Positions 50,701 through 63,098 are shown, counted from the stretch's first letter. The stretch is 64,000 nt of DNA from Pyrrhoderma lamaoense (GCA_002794735.1 NBAZ01000002.1:2108001-2172000); one strand, 5' to 3'. Made by a program: numbers and translations. The notes: a model not told the origin generated them from the sequence alone.

Positions 50701-51378
50701 TTCCCTTCAATAGCGACATTAAATCTTGGAATTGTTGTGGGTATGATGGGAGTATTGATGGAGCATTGTAATATGGAATTAGTTGTGCATTCAAGGGTGA
50801 GTTCTTCATCATGTGACTTCACATATCGTTTTCTGATTCATAGCTAACCACATTCTTCTACAGCCTGGGCAGTCCTTACTAACCGCTTTCCTTAGTCGAG
50901 TAGAAGTGATCAAATCGGACATGATGTCTGGCAACTCTGAACCATCGGAAATCCCATCCGAAGAAGAGCTTGCATCATGGTAAACACTATTTATACTTTC
51001 AATCTCAAAGTCTTTGTTAACACCATCCTAAATAGGCAACACATAGTCGCACATCTCTTCCACATCATAAGTCCATACCTACTCACGCTATTTCCATCTT
51101 CAAGGGTGCCAAGCTTGCGAACTGCTGTTGGTGTCACCACCTACGATGCAGACTTACGAGATCAGCCAGTATGGCAGTTCCTCGCAACATTCGCCTTACA
51201 TGCAGATAACGAAATGCAACAAACTCTCGTTACACGTCTCCGGGAAAAAATTCTTGATAACGTTCTCGCAGTCAACAAAGGCTTCGTCAACAACGAAACC
51301 GAACAAAATCTCAAGATCACTAACGTTAATATACTTTTACATGCGTTAGGATTAGATAGCTCTCAGATCACACTCTGA
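47794..51378 (+). CDS. PAT1: PAT1 mRNA-decapping activator (Pat1 / topoisomerase II-associated protein)
   Basis: About nine exons. The N-terminus (MAFFGLENNALEEERRKFLA, YNWGGEDYDGLG, LNDETFGG) is the acidic Pat1 N-motif that in yeast binds the DEAD-box helicase Dhh1. A very Gln-rich middle (48530-48800 and onwards) is prion-like. The conserved core is SRYNDLMTQSDKDFITRIQV, SDPYTEDYYAQVYASKR, LQGALGKTAGRSYKAAPRQ, RDPLTRRECLVILESLYD, and the helical C-terminal domain (GPSKGKRFLSRLVPYLE, ICLLVACYSQIDVV) that binds Lsm1-7 and Dcp2. Pat1 promotes decapping and translational repression in P-bodies. The exon 4-5 junction uses the acceptor at 49907, which keeps the frame (GCT joins codon). All introns are GT-AG. 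Confidence 0.94.
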
Positions 51379-51638
51379 ATTCTCCATTTGTTGCATCACA
51401 ATGCTATCTTCTTTTTTTTCTTTCTAACAAATACAACTTTTCTTTTTCTATTCACTATCTTGTTTTCATTTTTCCTTCTTTATTCTTCTTTTCTTTGGTC
51501 ACGTGGCGGCGCATTTGTCAAAAAATGTGCTCAGCTTCATGTAAAAGAGAGGAAAAAAATGTAAATCACTGGCTGCTGCTGCATTGTTTTCTTTCTTTCC
51601 TTCTTGTCTTGCTGAGTATGTGCAACGTATATCTGTAT

Positions 51639-54431
51639 TTACATATCATCATGAATAAGTATGTTATCAATTTCATCTGCTTCTCTAACTCCTTCTAGTT
51701 CATATTTGTCCACGAGACAAGTAAAAAGCTCTTCAACTTTGAATGTTTGAGCGAAATCGTCTTCGTCCTGACTTCCAAAAGTAATGCATCCTACTAATTG
51801 CGATTGTCTCCTCTTCCCACGTTCGATAATTTCAGCTTTCGAAGTCAAACCTCCCAAAAGATCAAGAACAGGAAGGTCCTCCCAGGCTGGTAATTGGGAT
51901 CCAGGAAGGTCAAGTAAGCCAGTAGTAAGAGCCCCGACGTCCTTTTGTAGGTCTTTGTCACCAAAATTTTGATCTCCAGGCAAAGGCATAAGCGGAAGCT
52001 CGAATAATGCCTTCTTTTTATCATATATGCTACGCGGTTGCTCCTTTACGTGGGAGCCTATCTCAAGATGATTTGTTGAGAAAGAGACGAAATCGTCGTA
52101 ATTAGGGTATAACATAACATAACCCCTTAGGTAGACGAGTTCAATAAAGAATCGTTTCCAGGACTTCGACCATCTGTTTGACCGAACATGAGGCACAATT
52201 GGCTCATAAAGAGGTACCCAAGCTTCAGAGAACCGGACCATCAGATACTTATGAAATTCACGCCAATGTTCAGGGAAATAAACAGCTCCCCAGCTGCAAG
52301 GTATCTGAGATAGATATGGGCTATTACGATATAAAAGACCGAAGGTATCGAATATAAGTTGGGCATCGAATGGCCTACGTCCTTCCGGCCGAAGTTCAAT
52401 CTGCTTTTGTTGATAAAGGCTGATCCCGAATAAAGAGGCCATTTGCAATTCATTACTTCCATATCTGCGAGATAATCATATTTCATTCAGCAATTACATA
52501 TCAATACGGACATGATGCATGATCATACCGGTAACGAAGTAGACAAAGTTTGATCCAAGCGTAGAAAAGGGGAGAAACTTCCACGTCGTCCTCAAGAAGG
52601 ACACCATAAGAATCATTCGTCGCTGGAAACCATGATTCGACTATAGCAGTAAGGAGCCCTGCATGAACTACTCTATGATGGACAAAGGTTCTTCCATGTT
52701 CCCATATAAATGTGTCAACAAGCCTTCTTGTCTGGGTATCAGCTGTTTGCTCGATATTAATTCTCAGATTCAATTGATCTCCGAAATATCGTGCCTTCTG
52801 TAGTGAATCTAGTAGACGACCTAATGACTTCGGCCTATTGTCTGTGATCACTGAAATATCCACAGAAGGGATGTTCCATTCTGAACTAGAGTTAGTAATT
52901 TGCAGCATGTCCAGGAAGCGAACCTACTTCGCAGTTCAGGCAAGGTCAGTGAGCCTATCCAGTCACAGTATGAGAGATCCCGTTGCGGGATTTCAATAAC
53001 CACGGTTCCAGATGTCGAATAACTCCTGATAACGGCACTTGATGGATCATGGGCATAGTGAAGCGTGTGATCCGTTGCGGATATAATTACAGACATTGAT
53101 TCATTAGCAGACTTGATCCAAAAATCAATCGCCTCGATATTTGCAAAGTTATTTGACGATGTGTGAAGAACACTATATGGAAGCTTGCAGATATCAGATG
53201 TAAGCTGTTCGTACAACCAAGGAAATGAGCCATCATTAGAAGGTACATGATCCAGGTCATGCGAAAGAGTTAGAACATGGACATTATACCCGGATTGAAT
53301 AAATCTACAGATGACAGTAGAGAATTTATTTAGGTCGTTGAGGTTCGGCAGAATGACAGCAATAGACGAGGAAAATTCTGGTCTTATACGTCTATCAACA
53401 TTACTCGAAGCATTCTCGGCTTCACATTGTCCCAAGAATGAATCGTTAGTCATTATACTAGATTTCTGGCATTTAGCATAGCACCATACTCTATCCATGC
53501 CATGATGAGATTCTTGAACAAGCGAGCCTGTACCGTCACTGTGTATGAGATTCCTCCCGAGTACCTCCCAAAAAATATGGTCTTGATCTGAGCTCACATT
53601 AATCCCGCGTAATAAAGCTGTAGGGATGATAAAAGGGGGTAAGAGAAACGAGGCAGTTTGAGGTTCGGTTGAAGGCAGTATACAGGTAGAGACGGCAGTT
53701 TGATGCTTAATTTTCCCCCCGCAATAGCCCATTGGAGTATCTGTAAGTAGGTGAGAAAGCAGATTAAGTCTTGTTTCTTCATGAAGTCCGATAAGACTAT
53801 CTTCGTCCATAATAAGAGCGTATTCCGTTAACGATTGACGAGCAGCATTGACGGCAGTGGGACCCTCATTTTCCTCATCCCTTCTAACCACCACGGAAAT
53901 ATCTAGAGCTGAGTCCAAGTTCTCGTCTTGTACCATGTCATCAATTAGATTGAGTATTTCTGGCGTGCAAATCATCGTTAGAGCAGATACAGAAGAGTGT
54001 TCCGAAAGAAGAGGCTGTAGTAATTTCTTGAAATTTTTAACAGAATTAGCAGTCATCGGAATAATCACAGTTATTGTACCAGCATCGTAATAAGGAGTAT
54101 CTATTAGCTCTGAGAAGCCAGGTTGCAATAGCATACTATTAAGCTTAGGTCCCATCTTTGGATTTGTTTCATTGAAGACTGATGGATTCTTTGATGAAGA
54201 AACGTGTTCATCTGTCAAGTCAAGCTCCAAGTTGTTTGCATTCAAATTGAAAGATCCATTCTTAATTGAGAGCATGTACAAAGCAGATGAGAGGAAAACA
54301 ATAACGAAGACAAGAGAGATAGATCCTCTTGAGGACGAAGCCATTACGGCATGCTTTATAGACCACCGCCTAGGCATTGGTGGTGGCATACTGTCTAATT
54401 CTGGTTTTGAAGGACTCTGCATGTTCTTCAT
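51639..54431 (-). CDS. Type II membrane glycosyltransferase family 2-like protein with two modules
   Basis: The start is the ATG at 54431; the frame upstream is closed. A Pro-rich cytosolic tail precedes a single membrane anchor (GSISLVFVIVFLSSALYMLS) and a luminal part of about 830 residues. The first module has ITVIIPMTANSVKNFKKLL, ISVVVRRDEENEGPTAVNAA and YALIMDEDSLIGL (DED in DxD position). The second, after an intron, has VDISVITDNRPKSLGRLLDS, LNLRINIEQTADTQTRRLVD and YGVLLEDDVEVSPLFYAWI (EDD), then PCSWGAVYFPEHWREFHKYL. Both look like GT-A folds with a metal-binding acidic motif. Proteins with this layout occur across Agaricomycetes; their sugar donor and acceptor are unknown to me. A Golgi role is inferred from topology. 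Confidence 0.75.
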
Positions 54432-54647
54432 CTTGTCAGATGGATCCACAGAAATACAAGACCATCAATCTTTGTTTCCTAGTATGGCGTCCAATTTTTT
54501 TCCCGAACTCAGATCGTGGTCTAGAGAATAGGTGCAGACAACGCGCGACCAAACCCATACAGGTAACTGATAAATATGCAACATCGGCATAAACAAATGG
54601 TGAACGCGACTCGGCAGCGTCCCTTCACTAGAGTCTGGTCCTACATC

Positions 54648-56834
54648 ATGAACGTTTTGGTATATAATGGACCTGGTGTCTCAAAAACTTCTCTCTCTCA
54701 TACTTTAAGTACTTTGCGAGCACTACTCACACCAAGTTATACAGTAAATACTATCACCCCACAGTCGCTAGCTTCTGATCCCTGGTCATCAAACTGTGCA
54801 TTATTAGTTCTTCCTGGAGGCCGTGATCTTCCTTATTTAACCTCCTTACAGAAATCCAATTCGTTCATTTCTTCTTATATACGAGATGGTGGCTCTTTTC
54901 TAGGACTTTGTGCAGGCGCCTATTATGCATGTCGGAAGGTTGAGTGGGAAGTAGGCTCAGATCAAGAAGTTTCGGGCGACCGCCCATTGAGGTTTTTTGA
55001 TGGAATCGGACGCGGATGTGTCTATCCAGGTTTTCAATACGAGACTGAAAACGGTGCAAGAGCTGTCTCACTGTCCTTGAGTGATGCGATTAACGGTGTT
55101 GAAGGACAATTTCATGGCTTATACTACAACGGAGGTGGTGAATTTGTAGATGCAGATTCTATTCCAAGTACTAAGGTTCTTGCCAGATATACAGAAGGTG
55201 ATGCCGTAGAGAAAGCAGCGGGTATCTACAGTCAGTTTGGGAAGGGCCGTGTTGTTCTCTGGGCGATACACCCTGAATATCCTTTGAGTTTAGAGCCTGC
55301 GATCTCTGCTATCAACAAAACCCGTCCTGACTTGAATGAGCAAGTTACCCAGCTTGAAGAGCAGAGATGGGAACTGATGAAACATACTCTAAAGCTACTC
55401 TGCCTTGATTTTCCATCGGCAAGTATCTCAAGAGACGTGCACCCGTTGCCTCAATTCATGATGACCCTCTCCTCTTCGGCAATCCCAGATATGATGACTA
55501 GTCTACTCGAGGATACTCCAGATGCCAATCCCATCATCTTTGAAAGTAATTCAGATATCTTCCATTTATATAAGGGTTCATACTCTTCCGAATTGTTCGA
55601 TCATCTCAGTATATCTTTGAGCAAAGAAGATAATGAAGAAGGAAAACCTGTACGCAGCATTTTTGTACTTCCTAGTGGGACTATCCCCCCACCCGAGGCA
55701 ACACGGGCTTTCGACATTTCTTTGTATTACTCTTCTCTTGCAGAAGCTCAGAAGGAAAACTCAAGTGCGACGAGTAGGCCCTATAAAATGGGTGAAACTA
55801 TGATGTATGGTGAAGTTGTAACTAGCACACAGACTCTATTAGACAAGTAAGAATCATGTTTAATACGATGCACCAACAAAATCTCTGACAATAAATTTAA
55901 AAAAGAAACCCCATGTTTATGTCGCGTGCTCCCATCCCTCTAATTTCCCTCGCTACTCAACAACTTTCCGGTCGCGGGCGTGGAACAAACACTTGGTTAT
56001 CTCCTCCTGGCTGTCTCCAATTCTCTTTACTTCTTCGACTTCCCCTTACATCCTTTCCCGCTTCAAAGCTCGTCTTCATACAGTATCTTTTTGGTCTTGC
56101 CGTCGTTGAGGCATGTAGATCTCCTGGTGTACTTGGCGCTTTTGGAGATAGGGTCCGTCTAAAGTGGCCAAATGACATCTATGTCATAACTGAGAGAGGA
56201 GCAAAAAAAATAGGCGGGATATTGGTGAACACAAGCTTCTTGGCGAGCACTGTAGATATCGTAATAGGTGATTTTATCTTCGCTATAGTCAATATCTCTT
56301 GTATTGATCTATGTGCATCAAGGGTGTGGATTGAATGTTCTTAGCCCATCTCCGTTAACCTCCCTCAGCCACCTTATCCCTCCTGGTATCATGTCTCCTT
56401 CCGACGCTTCTACCTCGGAGCTTAGCATGGAGCGAACCTGTGCCACAATTATGGCGACATTTGACAACTTTTGGTCTCAGTTTGTGGAAGCGCGTGGGTC
56501 ATTCGATTCCTTTATGGATTTATATCTCCAACGATGGCTTCATTCGTTCGTGGAAACCTTTCCTATACAGTCTCCTAAAAAGTAACTAACACTGTGATAA
56601 ATTCCACGCGTATCTCTTTGCAAACTCTAAAGGGACCAACAAGTTCAGTTAACGACGGTGGATCCTCCACAGCTAGTCCGAATAATCGGGATAACTCCCG
56701 ACCATGGACTACTCCGCACGCTTCCTGAAACGCGGGGAGGTTACCTATCTAATCGTGGGGACACTTATATTGATTTACAACCCGATGGAAATAGTTTTGA
56801 TCTGATGGCGGGGCTGATCAAAGCAAAAAAGTAA
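54648..56834 (+). CDS. Biotin-protein ligase (holocarboxylase synthetase)
   Basis: Joins biotin, through biotinyl-AMP, to the lysine of acetyl-CoA and pyruvate carboxylases. The start is MNVLVYNGPGVS at 54648. The N-terminal half is a glutamine-amidotransferase-like domain seen in fungal ligases (LLVLPGGRDLPYL, GLCAGAYYACRKVEWEVGS, YYNGGGEFVDAD, GKGRVVLWAIHPEYP). The catalytic half begins after the intron at 55847-55905: GETMMYGEVVTSTQTLLDK, LATQQLSGRGRGTNTWLSPP with the GRGRGT biotinyl-AMP loop, RVRLKWPNDIYV, KKIGGILVNTS and, after the next intron, GCGLNVLSP. The last exon has VRIIGITPDHGLLRTL and YIDLQPDGNSFDLMAGLI. Length, about 650 residues, is normal and there is no frame break. It lies 216 bp from the divergent glycosyltransferase gene. 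Confidence 0.95.
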
Positions 56835-56995
56835 AGCATTCTATTTAAAAATAAGAAGATCAGTGCATAGGGCGTCCACTCATTGAACCGGAGATTCCAT
56901 TGCTGATGAAAAAAAGTAACCCTGACCTGCAGGATCCCTCATTGAATATTTGTATATGGATATGGTGTACATGAAACTAAGACCGATAGCGGGTC

Positions 56996-57525
56996 CTATC
57001 TACGATAATGAACAAATAGTCCATCGGGGTCACAATGAACATTGAAGGCATCGGGATGCCTCTCCCTACGTATTCTCCTCTTCAATCGCTTTTCGTTCTG
57101 AATAATCAACAATTTTATAAGGCATCATAATATAATTGCAAGCGTACCTCTTTCTCGTGCTCACTTTTCACCATCCATCCCCATGATGAGTTACCTCCGC
57201 GTGTTAGACCCTGATCTCCCTCAGGTGACATCACGGTACTGGAGGTTCCAATTGTCTTGGTTTGTTCAAATATCAGAACATAGTAAAATGTGTTAATGCG
57301 AAGAGAACTACATGTAGACCCGCTCACATTAGACTTGGCACAATCCGGAAACAAATTATCAGGAAGAACTGGGTTTCGATAATCAGATCCAAAGGTAAAT
57401 TCGTGTTCAGGAAGTGAGATAGTCTGTGCTTTCAATAAGAGGGCATCGAGCAAGCAACCCTCACAAAGGAGGATAGATGTGAGCGGTTTGAGACTCGCAT
57501 TAAGACACAGAGTACAGGATTGCAT
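56996..57525 (-). CDS. Small zinc-ribbon-like hypothetical protein
   Basis: The start (MQSCTLCLNASLKPLTSILL) gives two CxxC pairs, CTLC and CEGC, 15 residues apart, as in a zinc ribbon. The middle is less certain: LPEHEFTFGSDYRNPVLPDN, then CAKSNVSGSTC, possibly followed by an intron near 57310-57250. RGGNSSWGWMVKSEHEKE is followed by a GTACGC...TTCAG intron that joins in frame to NEKRLKRRIRRERHPDAF and NVHCDPDGLFVHYRR, stop at 56996. The basic C-terminus and Cys pairs suggest nucleic-acid or protein binding. I do not recognise the family. It is tail-to-tail with the biotin ligase gene, 161 bp apart. Confidence 0.5.
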
Positions 57526-57865
57526 CTGAAAAGTCTATCGGGATGCTAAGGAATTATCATTTGCTTGTTATTCTTAAATATGTGGTCCCTATACGACCTG
57601 TGGGTGTATAATGGATTAGAATTAACTCAATCCGGATAGTATGAAGTGTGCACAACACGCGATTTTTGCATACAGAAGCTGATAGCTTCAGCTATGCAAG
57701 AGCACTGCCTGCACATGCATTCTCTCGCCGTTTTCAGTGTGCAAATAGCACTCTCACCGATTATCGTTAACACAATAGCAAAATTAAATTTTCGACGTTT
57801 TTCATATATACAATGTTCCAAATGATTAAGATTTTCACAGTACAAATACAAATTATAATCTTTAT

Positions 57866-58831
57866 CTATTCAATGTCAAAAAGCAGTACTTCGGCGGCTT
57901 TCTCGCCCACATTTTCCAGGGACAGATCAGAGCCCTTCTCTCCAAATATGTACACACCGTCACCTTCCCTTAATGTTACTGACGTTCCCGCAGTCCCGGA
58001 TAGTTTGATACTTGCACCAGTGGCCTTCTTGGGATTGTACCCACTAGTTTGGATAACATGAACATATGCTTTCCGTTCATTGTCGTTGCTTTTTCTTTGT
58101 TCCCGATACTCTGCAGGGGCGGAAGCGACTAATTCTTGAGGTAATGTATGCGTCAAGCTCTTTCCGGGGCTTAGTATTGTCGAATACAAAAAAACAGGGC
58201 TCTGTACGGGCGCGCTGCCCTTGCCTTCTCGGGACTCTTCCACGCCTTCGGTACCTACCGGTGCGACCACTCGAGCCCATTTATCTTGCTTTTCTTCATC
58301 TGTGAGGCGTCGTGTAAAGTACTTCGCGGGTAGACGAGATTTCCAAGGTAGTGCCCATATTTGTAAGAAATGTACAGGTTTAGGTCCATGACACGTTTCT
58401 GAGTGCGATATACCTGGAGAACCAGCTGAAGTGAGCTGAATATCTCCCCTTTTCAATACCTCAACGTTTCCCATAGAATCATGGCTTAAGAGAAGTGAAG
58501 CTTAATCAATAAGTGTTAAATCATGAGACGTAAGACACATACTGCTCTAGTTCGCCAGAAACTATATATGAGAATATCTCGAATTCTCTGTGGCTATGCA
58601 TACCGAAACCCGTTCCAGGTTGTACTCTGTCCTCATTGATGACACGGAGTGACCCAAATTGCATGTGGTTATAATCTTGATACCTAAGTCATCCAGTGCA
58701 ATTAGAGTATATTCAGTTTGATTTGATATTTGTACCCACATGGCGAATGAAAAGGTGTGGAAAGTTTTTAACCATCCATGATCAGCGTGGCCTCTCTCGT
58801 CGCTCGGCCTTAGAACAAATTTGACTGCCAT
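57866..58831 (-). CDS. Pirin family cupin protein
   Basis: A bicupin protein read from MAVKFVLRPSDERGHADHGW. The first cupin has LKTFHTFSFAMW, then after introns YQDYNHMQFGSLRVINEDRV and GFGMHSHREFEIFSYIVSGE, where two His and a Glu match the pirin metal site, then LEHDSMGNVEVLKRGDIQLT. The second cupin has KYFTRRLTDEEKQDKW, YVHVIQTSG, LREGDGVYIFGE and ends AAEVLLFDIE. Pirins are Fe-dependent; some act as quercetin 2,3-dioxygenases and the animal one as a transcription cofactor. The frame is open another 73 codons upstream (to 59050, no ATG) with a presequence-like Ser/Thr/Arg-rich composition, so an upstream exon could add a mitochondrial signal. Confidence 0.88.
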
Positions 58832-59199
58832 GTTACTTCCACTCTTTCCTAGACTATTTGGAACTACGCTCGTATATGATCTACGACTCGCACCAATTGT
58901 AGCACGTAGCAGAGTGTTACTGAGTGATGTTGGTGTTATATTGAAAGGTGAGTTTATGAGAGTTTGAAGAGGTAAGGTTCTGATGGGTGCTATGAGTAAT
59001 TCCCAATTTTCTCTAAATTCTGTTCTTGAACATTCCACATTTATAGCCACTTGCTATCCCGTATCGGAGAGATAGCTGTACGTAAGTGGTGGGTATCTGG
59101 TTACCTATTAAGGTAAGTTCGGGAGATTTTCACCATTACAAAAATTATTAGAGATGCATATGCGTTAGTTAGTTTAGATCTTGCTCGCTGTCGCCGACT
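58832..59199. promoter_or_regulatory. Divergent promoter, pirin / Notchless homolog
   Basis: 368 bp between divergent genes. The first 220 bases are open in the pirin frame and may encode an N-terminal extension. No TATA element is clear. Confidence 0.35.
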
Positions 59200-60975
59200 A
59201 TGGCGACTCTTCTCCCCCACCGAAGCGGCCAAAGCTTTATCATGGGGTTCCCGAGCCGGAGAAACCTCCACCAGCACCAGTTCCAAATATCGTAGTGCAA
59301 TTTGTAAACGAAGATGATCAGAAAAGTATCGCACCCGCCATCCAACTCCCTGCTAATGTCAGCAGGGAAGATCTTGAATTACTAGTTAACAAACTTTCAG
59401 ATAAGGTATGTCTCGTAGAACCTCACACTGAAAAGACAGTATAAAATGCACACTTCAGGAAGATGATGAACCTATCCCATACTCCTTCCACATCGTATTA
59501 CCTACTCCGAAAGACGGCTCCTCAACTAAGCCGACTCGTGTAGTAATAAAAAAATCCATAGAGGATGATGTCCTTTCAATACCTTCCTACGATCTCACCG
59601 CCGAAGATAAGTTTGTTGTTGTATGTACACCACAAGCAGTTTTTCGTGTCCGGCCCGCAACCCGTTGTTCTTCCTCTCTTAGTGGGCATACCTCTCCTAT
59701 ACTTTGCGCCGCATTCTCCCCTACTGGTGACTCGCTTGCCACCGGGTCCGGGGATTGTACAGCCAGGCTGTGGGATCTTAATACCGAGACTCCGAGTCAT
59801 ACTTTATCAGGGCACAAAGGGTGGGTATTGTGCGTCGAATGGGAAGGTCGAGCTCGGAGGCTGGCTACTGGTGGACATGATGGACATGTGCGTTTATGGG
59901 ACCCAAAATCTGGCGCATCTGTTGGTGATGCACTTAAGGGCCACTCAAAGTGGGTGACAAGTCTGGCCTGGGAACCAATACATATCAATGCTACAAACCC
60001 ACGGCTCGCAAGTTCGTCTAAGGACGGGACTGTTCGTGTTTGGGACCCTGCAACGCGCAGGTTGATATATACACTTGGCAGCCATTCTGCGAGCGTGAAC
60101 TGTGTGAAATGGGGTGGTGCTGGTGTCGGTGGAAAGGGAGCCCTATATACTGCATCTAGTGACCGAACCGTCAAGATTTGGGATCCTTCAAATGGTCGAT
60201 TATTGCACACATTGAAGGATCATGCACATTGGGTCACCACTATCACACTCAATACTGATTTTGTCCTTCGGACTGGTCCTTTTGATCATACTACAAAAAG
60301 GCCAACCTCAGATGAGGAAGCCAAAGCTAGTGCACTAAGCAGATATAATGCTGTGCTTGCTACAACCCCAGAGCTGCTTATTTCCGGCTCAGATGATCAT
60401 ACTTTATTCTTATGGTCGATTTTCCCGGGCCGGACTGGGAATGAGGATGCTGGGTCTCAAGCAAAAGGTGATGCAGCAGAACGAGGAGGGAAGTTGAAAC
60501 CCATTTCAAGACTTACTGGTCACCAAAAACAAGTTGCACATGTTGCATTCAGCCCTGATGGCCGATGGGCTGCTAGTGCGAGTTGGGATAGTAGTGTGCG
60601 TATCTGGGATGGCCGAACTGGAAAGTGAGTTACCATATATATCCATCGTTGAAAACATAAATTGATTTATTTTTCCTCTCAAGATTTGTCGCAACCTTGC
60701 GAGGACATGTTGGGGCAGTTTATCGTCTTACATGGTCTGCTGATTCTCGACTATTGGTCAGCGGAAGCAAAGATAGCACGCTAAAGATATGGGACCTTAA
60801 AACGTACAAAATCAAAACAGACTTACCTGGGCATACCGATGAAGTCTATTGCGTAGATTTCGTTGCCGACAAGATTGTTAGTGGTGGACGCGATAGAGTT
60901 GTAAAGATGTAAGCGAGCTGCTACTACCGCCTCACGCTACACGATTACTAACCACAATTTAGATGGAGAAACTAG
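59200..60975 (+). CDS. Notchless homolog, WD-repeat ribosome assembly factor (yeast Rsa4)
   Basis: A ubiquitin-like NLE domain (NIVVQFVNEDDQKSIAPAIQ, LELLVNKLSDK, DDVLSIPSYDLTAEDKF) is followed by VFRVRPATRCSSSLSGHTSP and an eight-bladed WD40 propeller. Clear blades end LATGSGDCTARLWD, LATGGHDGHVRLWD, LASSSKDGTVRVWD, LYTASSDRTVKIWD, LISGSDDHTLFLWS, AASASWDSSVRIWD, LVSGSKDSTLKIWD and IVSGGRDRVVKIW. The last exon encodes WRN and stop (60973-60975). Rsa4/NLE1 binds pre-60S particles, where its ubiquitin-like domain is pulled by the Mdn1 (Rea1) ATPase. The start ATG at 59200 (MATLL) is one base out of frame with PPPKRPKLYHG; CCCCC at 59214-59218 with a sixth C joins them. Confidence 0.93.
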
Positions 60976-61134
60976 CCCTCTCTTAACTCAGAAGGATGCG
61001 GAAGTCTTGGATACCACTCATGATTTGTGTTCAACAGGAAATTACCCGTCTATATGAAATATTATGCAGTAATAATACATAGGTAATACAAATGACACAA
61101 AAACAGACAAAGAGAAAATGCAAAGATGAAGGGA

Positions 61135-61559
<425 letters not shown>

Positions 61560-61898
61560 TGTTATTTATGTGTTGTGGTTTAAAGTTATGAAGTTGATGT
61601 GGTTGAAGGTGGTCGTAATACGCTAAGAGGCGTTGAACTGATGGGGGGATCAAAGTCGAGCGCGTGTCGGTTTATATTAAATCTAAAGTGGCTGTGCCAG
61701 AATTAGAGTTTTGACAACAACACAACGCGTTTACCACAACACGTGATGTAAGGGATTCCAATATAAATATACTTGCTCAAATCCGGATTAAAGTCCCCCC
61801 ATTCACTTCAAGCACTTCCACCTTAGCGGCAGCAAAGCAAACAGCCAACCACCTTTTTCAAGTCAAATATCTATATCCTCAACAAACCTTAATTAGCA
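61560..61898. promoter_or_regulatory. Bidirectional promoter of the H4/H3 pair
   Basis: 339 bp containing a CACGTG element (61740-61745), a CCAATATAAATATA block (61758-61771) about 130 bp before the H3 ATG, and a TATATTAAAT element (61671-61680) oriented for H4, about 115 bp before its ATG. The H3 leader is CA-rich (ACAGCCAACCACC). Confidence 0.6.
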
Positions 61899-62435
61899 AT
61901 GGCCCGTACTAAGCAGACTGCCCGCAAATCCACAGGTGGTAAGGCACCTCGCAAGCAACTCGCTGCAAAGTCCCAAGCGCGTAAGACTGCTGCGGTATGT
62001 TCTCTTTCTGCTTTGTCCTATCCTATCCAATAGGATCCTAAACAACTCCTTTCATAGGCTGCAACCGGTGGTGTTAAGAAGCCCCATCGTTTCAGGCCCG
62101 GAACTGTCGCTCTTCGTGAAATTCGTCGTTACCAAAAATCGACTGAGCTTCTCATCCGCAAGCTCCCCTTCCAACGTCTTGTCCGTGAAATCGCTCAGGA
62201 CTTCAAGGTCAGTTCGTTTTTCTTACTGTTGTGGTTCAAGATATTAACCTTCTTTGTTTCTCAGACTGACTTGCGCTTCCAATCATCTGCCGTTATGGCT
62301 CTTCAAGAAGCTTCAGAGGCTTACTTAGTCTCATTATTCGAGGACACTAACTTGGCAGCCATCCACGCCAAGCGTGTCACCATTCAACCAAAGGATCTTG
62401 CTTTAGCTCGTCGTCTTCGTGGCGAACGCTCTTAA
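61899..62435 (+). CDS. Histone H3 with a two-residue-longer tail
   Basis: Three exons (61899-61994, 62058-62207, 62265-62435) give 138 residues including Met; the usual number is 136. The start [20 protein letters not shown] and everything from [10 protein letters not shown] to [11 protein letters not shown] are standard H3. Between K23 and the TGGVKK motif the sequence is [10 protein letters not shown] instead of the common AARKSAPA, adding two residues and changing ARKS to ARKT around K27. The change spans the first intron (GTATGT at 61995, acceptor CATAG at 62057), and no alternative splice sites remove it. It may be a normal lineage feature of basidiomycetes. It shares a promoter with H4. 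Confidence 0.96.
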
Positions 62436-63098
62436 AAAGCTTTTTTCTTTCTTGATCCTACTACTACCTTATTCCGCCTATGATCCATTATCTCTTATCA
62501 CGCATGTTCTCTTTCTCTTCATTTAACTTTATGGTGACCTAGTGTAATCTTATTTCGTGTATGATCTATAGTATTCCCAGTACACAGCATCCTGTGTGGT
62601 TTGGCAGATTTGTCTATGACAATATGATTCATGCGACGTGATTGCATGTATGACTCAAATTTTCTTCTTATTGTGTAATTCTGTGTGATTATGACTCAGT
62701 AATTCGATCCTATGACTCGATATGTCTCAGATATGTTTGCAAGGAGTTATGTTAGAAATATTCAAATAACTTCGCGGGTATATTATATTACGTAATAAAG
62801 CTCTTAAGAGAAACAAGTCAAGCAAACAATGAAACAACAGATCGCATGCCAACTAATCATACTGCCTTCAAAGCCAATCAGTAATCAGCCTAAAACAAAA
62901 AATTCCACATTTGAAGAGAAAAGAATTTCAATAAAAATTTGTAACGACAGTAATCTTTATATCGAAGAAAAGTAAGACAACAGCAACAAACAACAAACAA
63001 CACACGGATTAATGACGTAATATTAGAACAAAAGTGAGTGGAGGGCAAAAAAAGCCACATATACATCATATTACACATAGATATATGAATATTTATTT
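62436..63098. other. Convergent 3' ends, H3 and the Gln-rich gene
   Basis: 660 bp, AT-rich, with the H3 3' UTR. No metazoan histone stem-loop and no gene were seen. Confidence 0.35.

Noticed and set aside
59050..59050. GTG at 59050 as the pirin start
   Set aside because: Nuclear fungal genes rarely start at GTG; the first ATG in frame is 58831. The open upstream frame is noted instead as a possible exon extension.
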